Source: Bacteroidales bacterium (GTDB lineage: Bacteria > Bacteroidota > Bacteroidia > Bacteroidales > Prolixibacteraceae). Taken from it: a stretch of 43,098 nucleotides of DNA. Of this stretch, positions 42,525 to 43,098 are shown in pieces (the first letter of the stretch is position 1; every line of letters begins with the position of its first letter). The notes beneath the pieces were generated by a model. It was not told where the DNA came from and made no database searches. It worked only from the letters and a program-made list of their open reading frames with translations. The stretch spans positions 1 through 43,098 of the forward strand of contig JAAYAG010000005.1 in assembly GCA_012719495.1 (NCBI GenBank). Reading direction: 5' to 3'. Both the position numbers and the translations under genes were made by a program.

Positions 42525-42556
42525 AGGTTGCTTCATATACAGGGGCAACCTTTTTT
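42525..42556 (+). terminator. Rho-independent terminator with no gene directly before it
   Basis: AGGTTGC (42525-42531) pairs perfectly with GCAACCT (42545-42551) around a 13-base loop, followed by six T. It lies 447 bases past the stop of the membrane protein gene, with no intact gene between. Confidence 0.8.
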
Positions 42557-42734
42557 ATGGTTTTTCACAAGAAATAAGATTTATAGTCTTGGATCACTTC
42601 ATAATTGGGGTTGACACTTAATAATCTTTACTTAGCCTCAACTCGAAGGAAGGGAAAATTCAACAGCTTTTTTGATAGAATGGCCACTAATGCACGAATA
42701 TTATTCCGATTGTTATCGGAACGTTTCGTACTCA

Positions 42735-42860
42735 TTATATAATATGAGATAATATTGTCTCTTTGTAATTTACAACAAATTCTTTATCTCGTTCAAATGG
42801 GATACCCGCAAAACGAAGTTCATATTCCAATGCGTCTTAATAACCTGAGTTCGGCTTTAT
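42735..42860 (-). pseudogene. Decayed fragment of a GxxExxY (PDDEXK_3) protein gene
   Basis: On the minus strand 42836-42735 reads DALEYELRFAGIPFER followed by DKEFVVNYKETIL, matching the conserved middle of GxxExxY proteins (VYExALxxELxxxGIPFExQ...vxYKg). The codon just before, where the family has the Glu of VYE, is TAA instead of GAA, with TAT (Tyr) before it. Further upstream the sequence no longer resembles the family's GPGLLES, and downstream the frame stops at once where RLDLLV should follow. So only about 35 of about 125 residues remain. The gene is dead. Confidence 0.65.
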
Positions 42861-42982
42861 TTTTGAGTTCAGACCGCATGTAAACAGTAAGATTCAATGC
42901 AAAATCACGCAGGAATAACGGGTTATTTTAAGTGATTTTAAAGCAGAAGATTGCTGCTTACAAGTGGCTGATAATGAGCTTT

Positions 42983-43069
42983 GCATAAAACACTGTTTTC
43001 CTGCATTAAATTTCCTCGATTTGGCCCGCTAATACTCAAAAATTTGCTTTGTAAAACAGCGTTTTATGC
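42983..43069. repeat. 17-bp inverted repeat at the right end of the window
   Basis: GCATAAAACACTGTTTT (42983-42999) and AAAACAGCGTTTTATGC (43053-43069) are reverse complements with one mismatch, separated by 53 bases. A second small dyad (AGCAG...CTGCT) lies at 42942-42958. There is no open frame between them. They may be the ends of a small non-autonomous element or a long hairpin. Confidence 0.55.
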
Positions 43070-43098
43070 CAATCTGAACTTTAAAAATAAAATCGAAC

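Overview
The window looks like chromosomal DNA of a Bacteroidota bacterium, most likely class Bacteroidia. The sequence is AT-rich and purine-run rich. It carries a C-terminal secretion (T9SS type A) sorting tail, a TonB-dependent receptor with a carboxypeptidase-like regulatory domain paired with a DUF4249-type lipoprotein, an OmpP1/FadL porin, an archaeal/eukaryote-type prolyl-tRNA synthetase, an SpmA-SpmB fusion, a DUF4954 protein, and mostly weak ribosome binding sites. I cannot name a genus. No rRNA, tRNA, CRISPR array or intact insertion sequence was seen.

Layout. 1-1.2 kb: tail of a cut-off gene, a terminator, and two tiny minus-strand secreted/anchored proteins. 1.3-2.7 kb: a YkgJ-type cysteine-cluster protein overlapping an EamA transporter. 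2.9-7.4 kb: a minus-strand envelope operon reading ECF sigma factor, membrane anti-sigma-like protein, DUF4097-like protein, DUF2807 GSG-repeat lipoprotein, and two small outer-membrane barrels, with a candidate ECF-type promoter in front of the sigma gene. 7.4-8.0 kb: a dead metallo-beta-lactamase-fold gene. 8.3-11.6 kb: a surface beta-helix lipoprotein and a convergent MFS drug exporter. 12.0-18.9 kb: a 1537-residue multidomain sensor/receiver/PEP-synthase-like ATP-grasp protein overlapping a LuxR-type regulator with a degenerate receiver, followed by NADP-glutamate dehydrogenase. 19-25.6 kb: queA, an outer-membrane barrel, the SpmAB-like membrane protein, and a translationally coupled methyltransferase-DUF4954 pair. 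25.7-29 kb: an OmpP1/FadL porin behind a Tyr/Trp-rich, Ser/Gly-repeat lipoprotein. 29-35.2 kb: proS, a DUF362-propeller-T9SS protein, and pepT. 35.3-39.4 kb: a hypothetical outer-membrane protein, a TonB-dependent receptor and a DUF4249-like lipoprotein in a tight operon. 39.8-42.1 kb: a large GT-C-like membrane protein. The last kilobase holds no intact gene, but does hold a terminator, a decayed GxxExxY (PDDEXK_3) fragment and an inverted repeat.

The strongest candidate for an undescribed system is the 12,034-17,293 pair. A protein with three tandem about 128-residue sensory repeats, two receiver-like domains and a PEP-synthase ATP-binding module, but no phosphohistidine or PEP domain, is translationally overlapped with a DNA-binding regulator whose receiver lacks the phosphoacceptor aspartate. 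Its neighbour is the ammonium-assimilating glutamate dehydrogenase. The second is the ECF sigma/anti-sigma operon, whose cargo is a set of beta-strand-repeat envelope proteins.
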